DNA of 64,000 nt from contig NZ_JAAIYA010000005.1 of NCBI RefSeq assembly GCF_010894405.1, forward strand, positions 558,001 to 622,000, in the 5' to 3' direction. Positions 50,519 through 58,610 of the stretch are shown one piece after another. The translations under genes and the position numbers were made by a program. The notes below the pieces were generated by a model. The model had not been told where the DNA came from. It worked only from the letters and a program-made list of their open reading frames with translations, and searched no databases. The stretch comes from Pyxidicoccus caerfyrddinensis. Its GTDB lineage: Bacteria; Myxococcota; Myxococcia; Myxococcales; Myxococcaceae. Each line of letters opens with the position of its first letter. The first letter of the stretch is position 1.

Positions 50519-52543
50519 ATGGAGGAGACAGACATATCCCCGAGGACCCCGGCTCCGGGCGCGGACGTGCTGCTGTCCGCGCTGGAGGAGGCGGAGCGCT
50601 GCCAGCCGGAGGGCTGCATGGTGCTGCGCGCCGTGCGCGACGCGGGCGGCGCCATCACCGACTTCGAGTGGCTCTGGGCCAACCCCGCCGCCGCGCGCGC
50701 GCTGGGCCGCTCGCCGGAGACGCTGCGCGGGCGAAGGCTGCGCGAGGTGTCCGCGGACGCCGGGCTGGGCGGCCGGGTGGACGTGCTGCGCGAGGTGGTG
50801 GAGACGGGCCGGCCCGCCGCGGACAGCTTCCCGGAGGGCGAGGCCTGGCTGCAGGGCACCGCGGTGCCGCTGCGCGACGGCGTGCTCCTGCGCCTGCGCG
50901 ACGTCACCAGCGCCCTGCGCGTGGAGGAGGGCGTGCGCGACACGCTGGCCTGGGTGCGCGACGTGCTCGAGGGCACCCCGGACGCCTTCTTCACCGTGGA
51001 CCCGGACTGGCGCGTCACCTACGTCAACCACCAGGCCGCCGCCATCGCCGGGCGCACGCAGGAGCAGCTCTTCCGCCGCGTGCTGTGGGACGCGTGCCCT
51101 GAGCTGCTCGGCACCCGGATGGAGCGCGAATTGCGCCGCGTGGCCACCGAGGGCGCGGCCACCACGTTCGAGGTGCGCATCTCCCCCGGCCGCTGGCACG
51201 AGGTGCACGCCTGGTGCGCCAACGGGAACCTGTCCGTCTTCGGCACCGACATCACCGGCAAGAAGCACCTGGAGGCCGAGCGCGACATGCTGCTGGCCCG
51301 CGAGCACTCCGGCCGCCTGGAGGCCGAGGCGCTCGTCCAGGAGCGCACCGAGGAGCTGGTGGCCGCGCGCGAGCAGCTGGTGCGCACGGAGAAGCTGGCC
51401 ATGGCCGGCCAGCTCGCGGCGGGCGTGGGCCACGAAATCAACAACCCGCTCTCCTACGTCACCGGCAACCTCCAGTTCGCGCTGGAGCAGCTGGAGGTGC
51501 TCTCCAGCAACCCCGGCGACGGCGAGGCGCTGAGCGAGGCGCTGGACGCGCTGCGCGAGGCGCGCGAGGGCGCGGAGCGCATCCGCGTCACCGTGCGCGA
51601 CTTGCTGACGTTCGCCCGAGCGGACGAGCCGCACCTGTCGCCGGTGGACGTGCACGCGGCGCTGGAGTTCGGCCTGTCCATGGCCATGCCGCACCTGCGC
51701 TACCGGGCGCAGGTGGAGCGGCACTTCGCGGTCGTGCCCACCGTCATGGCGCACGAGGCGCGGCTGGCGCAGGTGTTCCTCCAGCTGCTCGTCAACGCCG
51801 CGCACGCGATTCCGGAGGGGGACGCCGGCCACCACCGCGTCATCCTCACCTCGCGCGTCGAGGGCGCCGGGGTGGTGGTGGAGGTGACGGACACCGGCCA
51901 CGGCATGGCGCCCGAGGTGTTGGAGCGCGTCTTCGAGCCCTTCTTCACCACGCGCCCGGTGGGTGCCGGCACCGGCCTGGGGCTGTCCACCGCGCTGGGG
52001 CTGGTGCGCAGCATGCGCGGGGAGCTGACGGCCACCAGCACGCCCGGCGGCGGCAGCACCTTCCGCGTGCGACTGCCCACCACGTACGAAGTCGCCGCGC
52101 CCGCCGAGCCGGAGGCCGCGGAGGGCGCTGGCGAGCGCAAGCGGGTGCTGGTGGTGGACGACGAGCCGCAGGTCGCCTCGGTGCTGCGCCGCGTGCTCGG
52201 CGGTCAGCACGAGGTGGTGCTGACGCACAGCGGGCGCGAGGCCCTGACCCTGCTGGCGCACGACGACGCGTTCGACCGCATCTTCTGCGACTTGATGATG
52301 GGGGACGTGACGGGGATGGACGTGTACGCGGAGCTGGCCCGCCACCAGCCGGAAGTGCTGTCGCGCCTCGTCTTCATGACGGGCGGCGGCTTCACCGAGC
52401 GCGCCCGCGCCTTCCTGCAGACGGTGCCGCTGCCGCGAATCGAGAAGCCCTTCGAGCCGGCCACCCTGCGCGCGCTGGTGGAGGGCGCGCCGCTGCGCGC
52501 CGGGGCGGAAGGGCCACCGGCGCGCAAGGCGGAAGGGAAGTGA
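50519..52543 (+). CDS. PAS-containing hybrid histidine kinase with C-terminal receiver
   Basis: This is a 674-residue cytoplasmic hybrid kinase. Two PAS regions come first: DFEWLWANPAAARALGRSPE and DAFFTVDPDWRVTYVNHQAA. Then a HisKA domain with H-box AAGVGHEINNPLSYV, a HATPase with QLLVNAAHAI and GTGLGLSTALGLV, and a receiver domain VLVVDDEPQVASV with phospho-acceptor Asp in FCDLMMGD. There is no transmembrane segment, so it senses a cytoplasmic signal. ATG 50519 has GGAG upstream. Its stop is immediately followed by that of the convergent SUFU-domain gene. No output partner is adjacent. Confidence 0.88.
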   Translation: MEETDISPRTPAPGADVLLSALEEAERCQPEGCMVLRAVRDAGGAITDFEWLWANPAAARALGRSPETLRGRRLREVSADAGLGGRVDVLREVVETGRPAADSFPEGEAWLQGTAVPLRDGVLLRLRDVTSALRVEEGVRDTLAWVRDVLEGTPDAFFTVDPDWRVTYVNHQAAAIAGRTQEQLFRRVLWDACPELLGTRMERELRRVATEGAATTFEVRISPGRWHEVHAWCANGNLSVFGTDITGKKHLEAERDMLLAREHSGRLEAEALVQERTEELVAAREQLVRTEKLAMAGQLAAGVGHEINNPLSYVTGNLQFALEQLEVLSSNPGDGEALSEALDALREAREGAERIRVTVRDLLTFARADEPHLSPVDVHAALEFGLSMAMPHLRYRAQVERHFAVVPTVMAHEARLAQVFLQLLVNAAHAIPEGDAGHHRVILTSRVEGAGVVVEVTDTGHGMAPEVLERVFEPFFTTRPVGAGTGLGLSTALGLVRSMRGELTATSTPGGGSTFRVRLPTTYEVAAPAEPEAAEGAGERKRVLVVDDEPQVASVLRRVLGGQHEVVLTHSGREALTLLAHDDAFDRIFCDLMMGDVTGMDVYAELARHQPEVLSRLVFMTGGGFTERARAFLQTVPLPRIEKPFEPATLRALVEGAPLRAGAEGPPARKAEGK

Positions 52544-53230
52544 CTACAGCTTCACTTCTTCGCGCTCGGGCTGGGTGATGTAGCCGCTGCCGGCCGCGAC
52601 GAGCTTCGCCATCAGCTTGTCCATGCCGTTGGAGCGGGCGAAGGCCATCTCGTTCTTCGTAGCGCCCACCAGGGTAATCAGCTGCACCTTGCCGCTGGGC
52701 AGCACGAAGTGGTCCGGGCGGGACGGGTCCCTCACGAAGACGAAGCCGCCCAGCTTGGACTCGCCGCCATCCAGTGAGCCCTCCACCGGGTAGCGGTGGC
52801 CCATGGCGAAGGCGCGCAGGCACACGAGGTTGTAGGCCATCATGTCCAGCAGCCGGAACACCGGCCACTTCGCCTCTTCAGGCGTGTGGATGACCATCTC
52901 GTAGCCCAGCCCGCTGGGCGCGTCGTCGGGGAACTCCTCGCCGGGCGCCACGGTGAAGGGGTTGGACAGGCCGCTGGTGACATAGGTCCAGTACGGGTAG
53001 TCCGGGCTCGGCGGTGCCACGCGCACGCCCATGGGCTCCCAGTTCGGGTCCGGCTGCTCCACCTGCGCCAGCTCACTCTCCATCCACGCTTGAATGGCGT
53101 CCGTCTGGTCGAGCGTGAAGACGCCTTCGTCGATGGCGCCAAACATCTTGGGGTACTCGACCTCGTCGCGGTCCGCCCAGCAGTCTTCGTACCACTGGAT
53201 GAAGTCTTCGGTCGTCTCCGGGGCTTTCAT
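52544..53230 (-). CDS. SUFU (suppressor-of-fused)-domain protein
   Basis: This 228-residue protein matches the bacterial SUFU-like domain: YWTYVTSGLSNPF, GLGYEMVIHTPEEAKWPVFR, LLDMMAYNLVCLRAF, HFVLPSGKVQLITLVGAT. In animals SUFU binds a signalling transcription factor; bacterial versions are poorly understood and often associated with immunity-type proteins against toxins. No toxin gene is beside it, so the role here is open. Stop lies at the base next to the kinase stop. Confidence 0.8.
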   Translation of the reverse strand: MKAPETTEDFIQWYEDCWADRDEVEYPKMFGAIDEGVFTLDQTDAIQAWMESELAQVEQPDPNWEPMGVRVAPPSPDYPYWTYVTSGLSNPFTVAPGEEFPDDAPSGLGYEMVIHTPEEAKWPVFRLLDMMAYNLVCLRAFAMGHRYPVEGSLDGGESKLGGFVFVRDPSRPDHFVLPSGKVQLITLVGATKNEMAFARSNGMDKLMAKLVAAGSGYITQPEREEVKL

Positions 53231-53312
53231 AGCGGGGACACTCTACGGACCTACCCAGGTTTCACAACTTCGTTAAGAGGGGGGACCGCCTCGGGGCTGA
53301 CAATCCGGCCCG

Positions 53313-53330
53313 GCCCGGGGCCCCCCGGGC
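53313..53330 (-). terminator. GC-rich hairpin after the FemAB-like gene
   Basis: GCCCGGGG (53313-53320) and CCCCGGGC (53323-53330) pair perfectly with a two-base loop, just after the stop of the FemAB-like gene and before the SUFU gene. There is no T-tract. Confidence 0.4.
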
Positions 53331-53338
53331 TCCCCGGC

Positions 53339-54538
53339 TCAGGTACCGGTGGCTCCCCCGGCGGCCGGGCTGCCGGCCAGGGGCCAGGGCTTGAGGCCGC
53401 AAATCTTCTCCGCCTCCTCGACGGCCGGAGCCAGGCGCTGGTGCTCACGGTGCAGGAAGCTGCGCACCGCGCCGTCCAGTCGCTTGTCGAACAGGAGGTG
53501 CGCGCTGTGCACGGCGGTGGGCTCGAAGCCGCGGGAGACCTTGTGCTCGCCGCCCGCGCCGGGCTCGAAGACCTTGCGGCCCGCGCGGATGCAGTCGTCC
53601 ACGGAGTGATACAGGCACACGTTGAAGTGGAGGAAGGGGTGCTCCTCGAAGGCGCCCCAGTAGCGGCCGTAGAGCCGCTCCCGGGTGGCCAGGTTGAAGG
53701 CCCCGGCGATGACCTTCGGGCCCTTCACCGCCTCCACCATCTCCACGGCGTCGGGTAGGTCCCTGAAGACGCGGGCGAAGAAGTCCGGGGTGAGCTGAAT
53801 CTGGCCCCAGGCGTGGCGCTCGCAGGTGGAGGTGTAGAAGCCGTAGGCGCGCTTCGCGTGGGCCTGTGTCAGCTCTCCGCCGCGCACGGTGCGCAGGGCG
53901 ATGCCCTGGGTGGCGGCGGCGCCGCGCTCGCGCTTGAGCTGGTTGCGGCGCTTGGAGTCGAAGCGGGCCAGGTAGTCGTCGTAGCTGCGGTAGCCCGGGT
54001 TCTTCCAGTGGAACTGGAGGGTGATGCGGCGGGCGAGCCCCTCGCCCTCGAGGAAGTCCGCCTCTTCCCCGGTGGGGTAGAGGATGTGGACGGAGGAGCA
54101 GCCGGACTCGCGGGCGCTCTCGGTGGCGGCGGCGAGGAGGGCGCGGCGCAGGGCGGGCACGTCCTCGCCGGGGGCGATGAGGAAGCGCGGCACGGTGGCG
54201 GGGGAGAGGGGGCCGCCGACGACGAGCTTCGGGTAGTACTCCACGCCGAGCCGGGCGGCGGCATCCGCCCAGCCGAAGTCGTAGATGTACTCGCCCATGC
54301 TGTGGAACTTGCGGTACGCGGGCGCGGCGGCGACGAGCTGCTTGCCGCGCCACAGCGTCAGGTGGTGCGGCGCCCAGCCGGTTTCCTCGGTGGCGCTGCC
54401 GCTCTCCTCCATGGCCGAGAGCCACGCGTGCCGCACGAAGGGGGGCGCGTCGGGGCCGGTGAGCGCGTCCCAGGCGGCGGCCGGGACGTCTGTCACTGCT
54501 TCGAGGATGCGGAGGCGGAGCGAGGTGTCGGCGGGCAC
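53339..54538 (-). CDS. FemAB-like / PF04339 GNAT-fold protein
   Basis: This is a 399-residue protein of the DUF482/FemAB-like family: AWDALTGPDAPPFVRHAWLS, EYIYDFGWADAA, YDDYLARFDSKRRNQLKRER, KVIAGAFNLATRERLYGRYW and HFNVCLYHSVDDCIRAGRKV. The double GNAT fold suggests aminoacyl or acyl transfer to a cell-envelope or peptide acceptor; biochemical role in this family is not settled. No signal peptide. It stands alone between the 81-bp repeats and a terminator-like hairpin. Confidence 0.85.
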   Translation of the reverse strand: MPADTSLRLRILEAVTDVPAAAWDALTGPDAPPFVRHAWLSAMEESGSATEETGWAPHHLTLWRGKQLVAAAPAYRKFHSMGEYIYDFGWADAAARLGVEYYPKLVVGGPLSPATVPRFLIAPGEDVPALRRALLAAATESARESGCSSVHILYPTGEEADFLEGEGLARRITLQFHWKNPGYRSYDDYLARFDSKRRNQLKRERGAAATQGIALRTVRGGELTQAHAKRAYGFYTSTCERHAWGQIQLTPDFFARVFRDLPDAVEMVEAVKGPKVIAGAFNLATRERLYGRYWGAFEEHPFLHFNVCLYHSVDDCIRAGRKVFEPGAGGEHKVSRGFEPTAVHSAHLLFDKRLDGAVRSFLHREHQRLAPAVEEAEKICGLKPWPLAGSPAAGGATGT

Positions 54539-54639
54539 GGGGGCTCATTTAACGCGAGGCCCTGGCCCGTGCTGCGGACTGACTGCCCGGTCCGGTGCCG
54601 GGCGGACAGCGGGTGGGGGGCCTGCGCCCGTCCCAAGGT

Positions 54640-54777
54640 GGCCCGCGCGGCCGGCCAGCATGCCGGTGGGCGCGAACGGTGGAAGGGGCGGGGCGGTCCG
54701 CCCCCGGGTCCAGCTCAGGCGGCCCGCGCATCCGGCCAGTATGCCGGTGGGCGCGAGCCGCGGAAGGAGGGGCAGGG
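54640..54777. repeat. Two copies of an imperfect 81-bp repeat
   Basis: The units start at 54640 (GGCCCGCGCGGCCGGCC...) and 54721 (GGCCCGCGCATCCGGCC...), spacing 81 bases. Both share a core CGGCCAG(C/T)ATGCCGGTGGGCGC. The first about 50 bases of each copy are similar, then diverge. The repeat lies between the FemAB-like and desaturase genes. In one minus-strand frame it reads as a 27-residue period, but no gene is supported there. Confidence 0.7.
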
Positions 54778-54792
54778 CCCCCTCCGGAAACA

Positions 54793-55611
54793 TCAGGCGG
54801 CCTGGGCCGTCCCGGCCTCGCGAGCGGTCTCGCGGGGCTCCGGCCACACGGCGCGCTGCGGGGTGGCGATGCGGATGACGCCCAGCTTCGCCAGCACGCG
54901 CATCACCTGCCACGTGGGGTCCACCTCGAACCTGCGGGCCGCGAAGTTCGGGCTGCTGCCGTACTTGTGGTGGTTGTTCTGGAAGAGCTCACCCATGCAG
55001 AGCACCTCCACCGGCAGCGTGTTGCGCGACTTGTCGGTGCTGTTGAAGTTCCGGTAGCCGTACTTGTGCCCGCACCAGTTGACGATGGCGCCGTGCACCG
55101 GGCCCATCAGGAAGTGGATGGGCAGCAGCAGGAACTGCCAGGGCGACGTGGCGAAGGCCACGTAGAAGCCCGTGTAGAGCGCCACCCAGCCCAGCGTCGC
55201 CCACCACGAGGTGCGCAGCGTGTCGTCCACCAGCGGCCACTCCGGGTAGCCACCCAGGAAGCGGGCCTCGGGCTGACCGCGCCCGGCGCAGTAGTCGTCG
55301 TAGCGCTTCTTCGTGTGCAGCATCATCCGCGCCACGTCCTTGAAGAAGTGCGGGGAGTGCGGGTCCTTCTCCGTGTCGGAGAACGCGTGGTGCTCGCGGT
55401 GGAGCACGGCGTACGCGCGCGGCGACAGGTACGAGGAGCCCTGCACCAGGTACGTCAGCAGGTGCACCGCCCGCTCCGTGCGTGGCCCCATGGTGTACAT
55501 GCGGTGCGCGGCATAGCGGTGCTGGAAGAAGCTCTGGAAGAAGACACAGAGCAGCCAGTGCGAAATGAAGAAGGCGATGACGACCATGATGTGTGAAGGA
55601 ACACCCCCCAT
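54793..55611 (-). CDS. Membrane fatty-acid (acyl-CoA) desaturase
   Basis: This 272-residue protein has the three histidine boxes of the acyl-CoA desaturase family: HRYAAHR, HREHHAF and NNHHK. It has membrane helices VVIAFFISHWLLCVFFQSFF, ATLGWVALYTGFYVAF and FLLLPIHFL. It would introduce a double bond in fatty acids using di-iron and O2. Start may be 55611 or the Met at 55587. It diverges from bioA over a 165-base gap. Confidence 0.88.
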   Translation of the reverse strand: MGGVPSHIMVVIAFFISHWLLCVFFQSFFQHRYAAHRMYTMGPRTERAVHLLTYLVQGSSYLSPRAYAVLHREHHAFSDTEKDPHSPHFFKDVARMMLHTKKRYDDYCAGRGQPEARFLGGYPEWPLVDDTLRTSWWATLGWVALYTGFYVAFATSPWQFLLLPIHFLMGPVHGAIVNWCGHKYGYRNFNSTDKSRNTLPVEVLCMGELFQNNHHKYGSSPNFAARRFEVDPTWQVMRVLAKLGVIRIATPQRAVWPEPRETAREAGTAQAA

Positions 55612-55776
55612 GTCATGGCAGCGTCATGGCCGGCCCCGAAGGACGTGACAGGGGACGGCGGAGCGGGCCCTGGCTTCAGGTTTCCATCAGAAGAACGCGG
55701 AGCCTCCCCGCGTGACGCACGGTGCCGTGGCCGTGTCTTTCCGGTACGAGGCACTCCGAGGAGCAGCAACCATCCC

Positions 55777-57126
55777 ATGACCGGGAGCACACGCGTGGAA
55801 CGGGCGGACATCGTCAGGTCGGACAAGGGACACGTCTGGCACCCCTACACCGCCATGGAGGCGTACATCGCGGAGACGGACCCGATGGTCGTCGCCCGCT
55901 CGGAGGGGCCGTACTTCTGGGACGTGGACGGCCGGCGGTACCTCGACGCCAACGGCTCCTGGTGGGTGTCCACGCTGGGCCACCGCCACCCACGGCTGGT
56001 GCGCGCTCTCACCGAGCAGGCGGGCAGGCTTCCGCACGTCTCGCTGGCCGGCGTCACGCATGAGCCGGCGGCGTTGCTCGCGGCGGAATTGGCCGCCATC
56101 GCCCCGGGCGCGGACCGGGACTCGCTGCCTTCGGGCGAGCGGCTGTCGCGCGTCTTCTTCTCCGACAACGGCAGCACGGCGGTGGAGGTGGCCATCAAGA
56201 TGGCGGCGCAGTACTGGGCGCAGAACGGGCGCCCTGGCCGCTCGCGCTTCATCACCCTGTCCGGTGCGTTCCACGGCGAGACGATTGGCGCCACCAGCGT
56301 GGGCGGCGTGCCGCTGTTCCGCGAGGTGTTCGGTCCGCTCCTCTTCGACGTGGTGCACGTGCCGTCTCCGGCGGAGGAGGGCGGCTGGGAGCGCGCCTTC
56401 GAGCAGGTGCAGGCCGCCCTGCGCGCGCACCCGGACGAGATTGCCGGCGTCATCCTGGAGCCCGTGCTGCAAGGGGCCGCGGGCATGTTGATGTACTCGC
56501 CGGACTTCGTGCGCGCGGTGCGCGAGGCCACCCGAGAGGTGGACACCTTCCTCATCGCCGACGAGGTCTTCACCGGGCTGGGCCGCACCGGCGCGCGCTT
56601 CGCGGTGGACCTGGCCGGCGTGGTGCCGGACCTCTTGTGCCTGGCGAAGGCGCTCTCCGGCGGGCTGCTGCCGTTCGGCGCGACGCTCGCGTCCGAGCGC
56701 GTCTTCTCCGGCTTCCTCGGTGCGCCGCAGCGGGCGCTATACTACGGGCACTCGTACTGCGGGAACCCGCTGGGCGCGGCGGTGGCGCGCGAGGTGCTCG
56801 CCGTGTACCGCGACGAGGACGTGCTCGGGCAGGTGGCGCGCAAGGCGCCGCGCATCCGGGCCGCCTTCGAGCGGATGGCCGAGACGATTCCGGGGCTCGT
56901 GCGCCCGCGTGCGCTCGGCATGGTGGGCGCGGTGGACCTGGGTGGGGGCGGCTATCTCGCGCGCGGCGGTTGGCGCGTGTACGAGGCGGCCCGGCGGTGT
57001 GGGCTCTACCTGCGGCCGCTGGGGGACACCGTGTACATCGCCCCCGCACTCAACATCCCGGACGCCGCGCTGGACGAGTTGCTCACGGGCGTGGAGGCGT
57101 CACTGCGCGAGGTGGCGGGAGGCTGA
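55777..57126 (+). CDS. bioA: Adenosylmethionine-8-amino-7-oxononanoate aminotransferase (BioA)
   Basis: This is a 449-residue class-III aminotransferase of biotin synthesis, which converts KAPA to DAPA with SAM as donor. Diagnostic segments: VWHPYTAMEAYI near the start (BioA-specific), FFSDNGSTAVEVAIKMA, SGAFHGET, LIADEVFTGLGRTG (PLP-binding Asp) and DLLCLAKALSGG with the PLP lysine. GAGGAG lies some 14 bases before ATG 55777. Other bio genes are not in the window. A hairpin terminator follows at 57135-57159. Confidence 0.92.
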   Translation: MTGSTRVERADIVRSDKGHVWHPYTAMEAYIAETDPMVVARSEGPYFWDVDGRRYLDANGSWWVSTLGHRHPRLVRALTEQAGRLPHVSLAGVTHEPAALLAAELAAIAPGADRDSLPSGERLSRVFFSDNGSTAVEVAIKMAAQYWAQNGRPGRSRFITLSGAFHGETIGATSVGGVPLFREVFGPLLFDVVHVPSPAEEGGWERAFEQVQAALRAHPDEIAGVILEPVLQGAAGMLMYSPDFVRAVREATREVDTFLIADEVFTGLGRTGARFAVDLAGVVPDLLCLAKALSGGLLPFGATLASERVFSGFLGAPQRALYYGHSYCGNPLGAAVAREVLAVYRDEDVLGQVARKAPRIRAAFERMAETIPGLVRPRALGMVGAVDLGGGGYLARGGWRVYEAARRCGLYLRPLGDTVYIAPALNIPDAALDELLTGVEASLREVAGG

Positions 57127-57134
57127 GGCGGGCC

Positions 57135-57159
57135 GCGCGGATGCGCCAGTCATCCGCGC
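57135..57159 (+). terminator. Hairpin after bioA
   Basis: GCGCGGATG (57135-57143) pairs perfectly with CATCCGCGC (57151-57159), 7-base loop, 8 bases after the bioA stop. No T-tract. Confidence 0.6.
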
Positions 57160-57329
57160 ACCCGCTGGAGCCGGCGCCGGACACTCGACTGGCACACCCC
57201 CGCCGAGGTATTTGCCCGGGCCGTTGCGATGACCGGTTGAGAGCGCCGCCGCACAAAACCCCCGACATTTCCGAACAGCACGGTCTCGGCGCGCTTCCGG
57301 GAGGCGCCGCCCGCTGCCTGCTCCTCACC

Positions 57330-58433
57330 TCACGCCGTGTCCGGAGGGGCCGGGGCCTGACTCGCCGCGCCCCGGCGCTCCTTGCGGAAGCTCAGCACCT
57401 CGCGGGTGATGATTTGCGCGGCGGCCGCGACGGGCACCGCCACCACCGCGCCCACCACCCCGGCCAACTCCGCGCAGAAGAGCACCGCCAGCAGGACGAT
57501 GAGCGGGTTGACGTGCACCGTGCGCCGGAAGACGAGCGGCGCCAGCACGTTCCCCTCCAGCTGCCCGTACAGCACGAAGTACAGCATCACCCCGAGCGCC
57601 ATCCACATGCCGCCCGTGGCCCACGTCAGCAGGGTGATGAAGCCGCCGGCAATCAGCGGCCCCGCGTACGGCACCATGCTGGAGAACCCGCTGACGATGC
57701 CCAGCGGCAGGAAGTACGGCACCCCCAACACGGCCAGCACCGTGGTGGTGAGCGTGGCGTTGACGGTGCAGATGAGCGTGAGCCCGGCCAGGTAGCCGCC
57801 GGTGGCCCGGTACACGTTGCGCAGCACGCGCACGTAGCGCAGCCGGTGCTCGGGCCCCGACAGGTCCAGCAGCCGCTTCAGCATGCCGCCGCCGAACGCC
57901 AGCATGAAGCCCACCAGGAAGAACACGGTGAGCGCTCCGCCCGCCAGGCCCACCACCCCGCCAATCGCGAGCACCAACAATTCCGGCAGCGTCGTCCCCC
58001 CGGCCAGGCGGGACGCGGCGTCCTCCGGCTTGCGCGGCCAGCCCAGGGTGGAGAGCCGGCTGCTCACCAGCCGGAAGACGCGCGAGTCGCGCAGCTCCGC
58101 CCAGAGTTGCGGCCACTGCACCACCAGCGCGTCCACCTGCGCCACCGCGGCGGGCACCACCAGGAGCGCCAGCGCGGCAATCGCCGTCAACAGCCCCAGC
58201 ATCACCACCGCGATGGCCAGCATGCGCGGCAGTCCCTTGCGCTCCAGCCAGGACACCCCGTGCTCCAGCGCGAGCGCCAGCAGGATGGCGATGCCCGTGA
58301 GGGTGAGCGCCACCGTCGTGCGCATCACCAGCGCCACCAGCGCCACCACCGTGAGCACGGCGAAGCACACGGTGAACGCCGTCTTCAGAGTTACCTGCGA
58401 AGGCTGCCTTCCCACTTCACGCTCCGCGGTCAT
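57330..58433 (-). CDS. AI-2E family transporter (PerM/YdiK-like)
   Basis: This is a 367-residue membrane protein with about eight helices. The N-terminal pair (TAFTVCFAVLTVVALVALVM, VALTLTGIAILLALALEHGV) and the conserved VPYFLPLGIVSGFSSMVPYA and YFVLYGQLEGNVLAPLVF segments identify the AI-2E/PerM family. Members export signals or act as Na+/H+ or permease-like proteins; substrate unknown. Start 58433 is the Met before the first helix. It faces the subtilase gene divergently. Confidence 0.88.
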   Translation of the reverse strand: MTAEREVGRQPSQVTLKTAFTVCFAVLTVVALVALVMRTTVALTLTGIAILLALALEHGVSWLERKGLPRMLAIAVVMLGLLTAIAALALLVVPAAVAQVDALVVQWPQLWAELRDSRVFRLVSSRLSTLGWPRKPEDAASRLAGGTTLPELLVLAIGGVVGLAGGALTVFFLVGFMLAFGGGMLKRLLDLSGPEHRLRYVRVLRNVYRATGGYLAGLTLICTVNATLTTTVLAVLGVPYFLPLGIVSGFSSMVPYAGPLIAGGFITLLTWATGGMWMALGVMLYFVLYGQLEGNVLAPLVFRRTVHVNPLIVLLAVLFCAELAGVVGAVVAVPVAAAAQIITREVLSFRKERRGAASQAPAPPDTA

Positions 58434-58610
58434 CTTCCTCCCGCGCAAAGGGTCGGCATGCACCTGTGGAAAAACCATACCCACCCACGCCGCTACGGAC
58501 GCGGAGGTGTCCGACACAAGACGTCCGTGGCGTGGCGATCCACTCGCAACGGCAATGCACAACATCTTCATGCCCGGATGCACCGGGCCTCGTTCGCCGG
58601 GGTACTCCAC

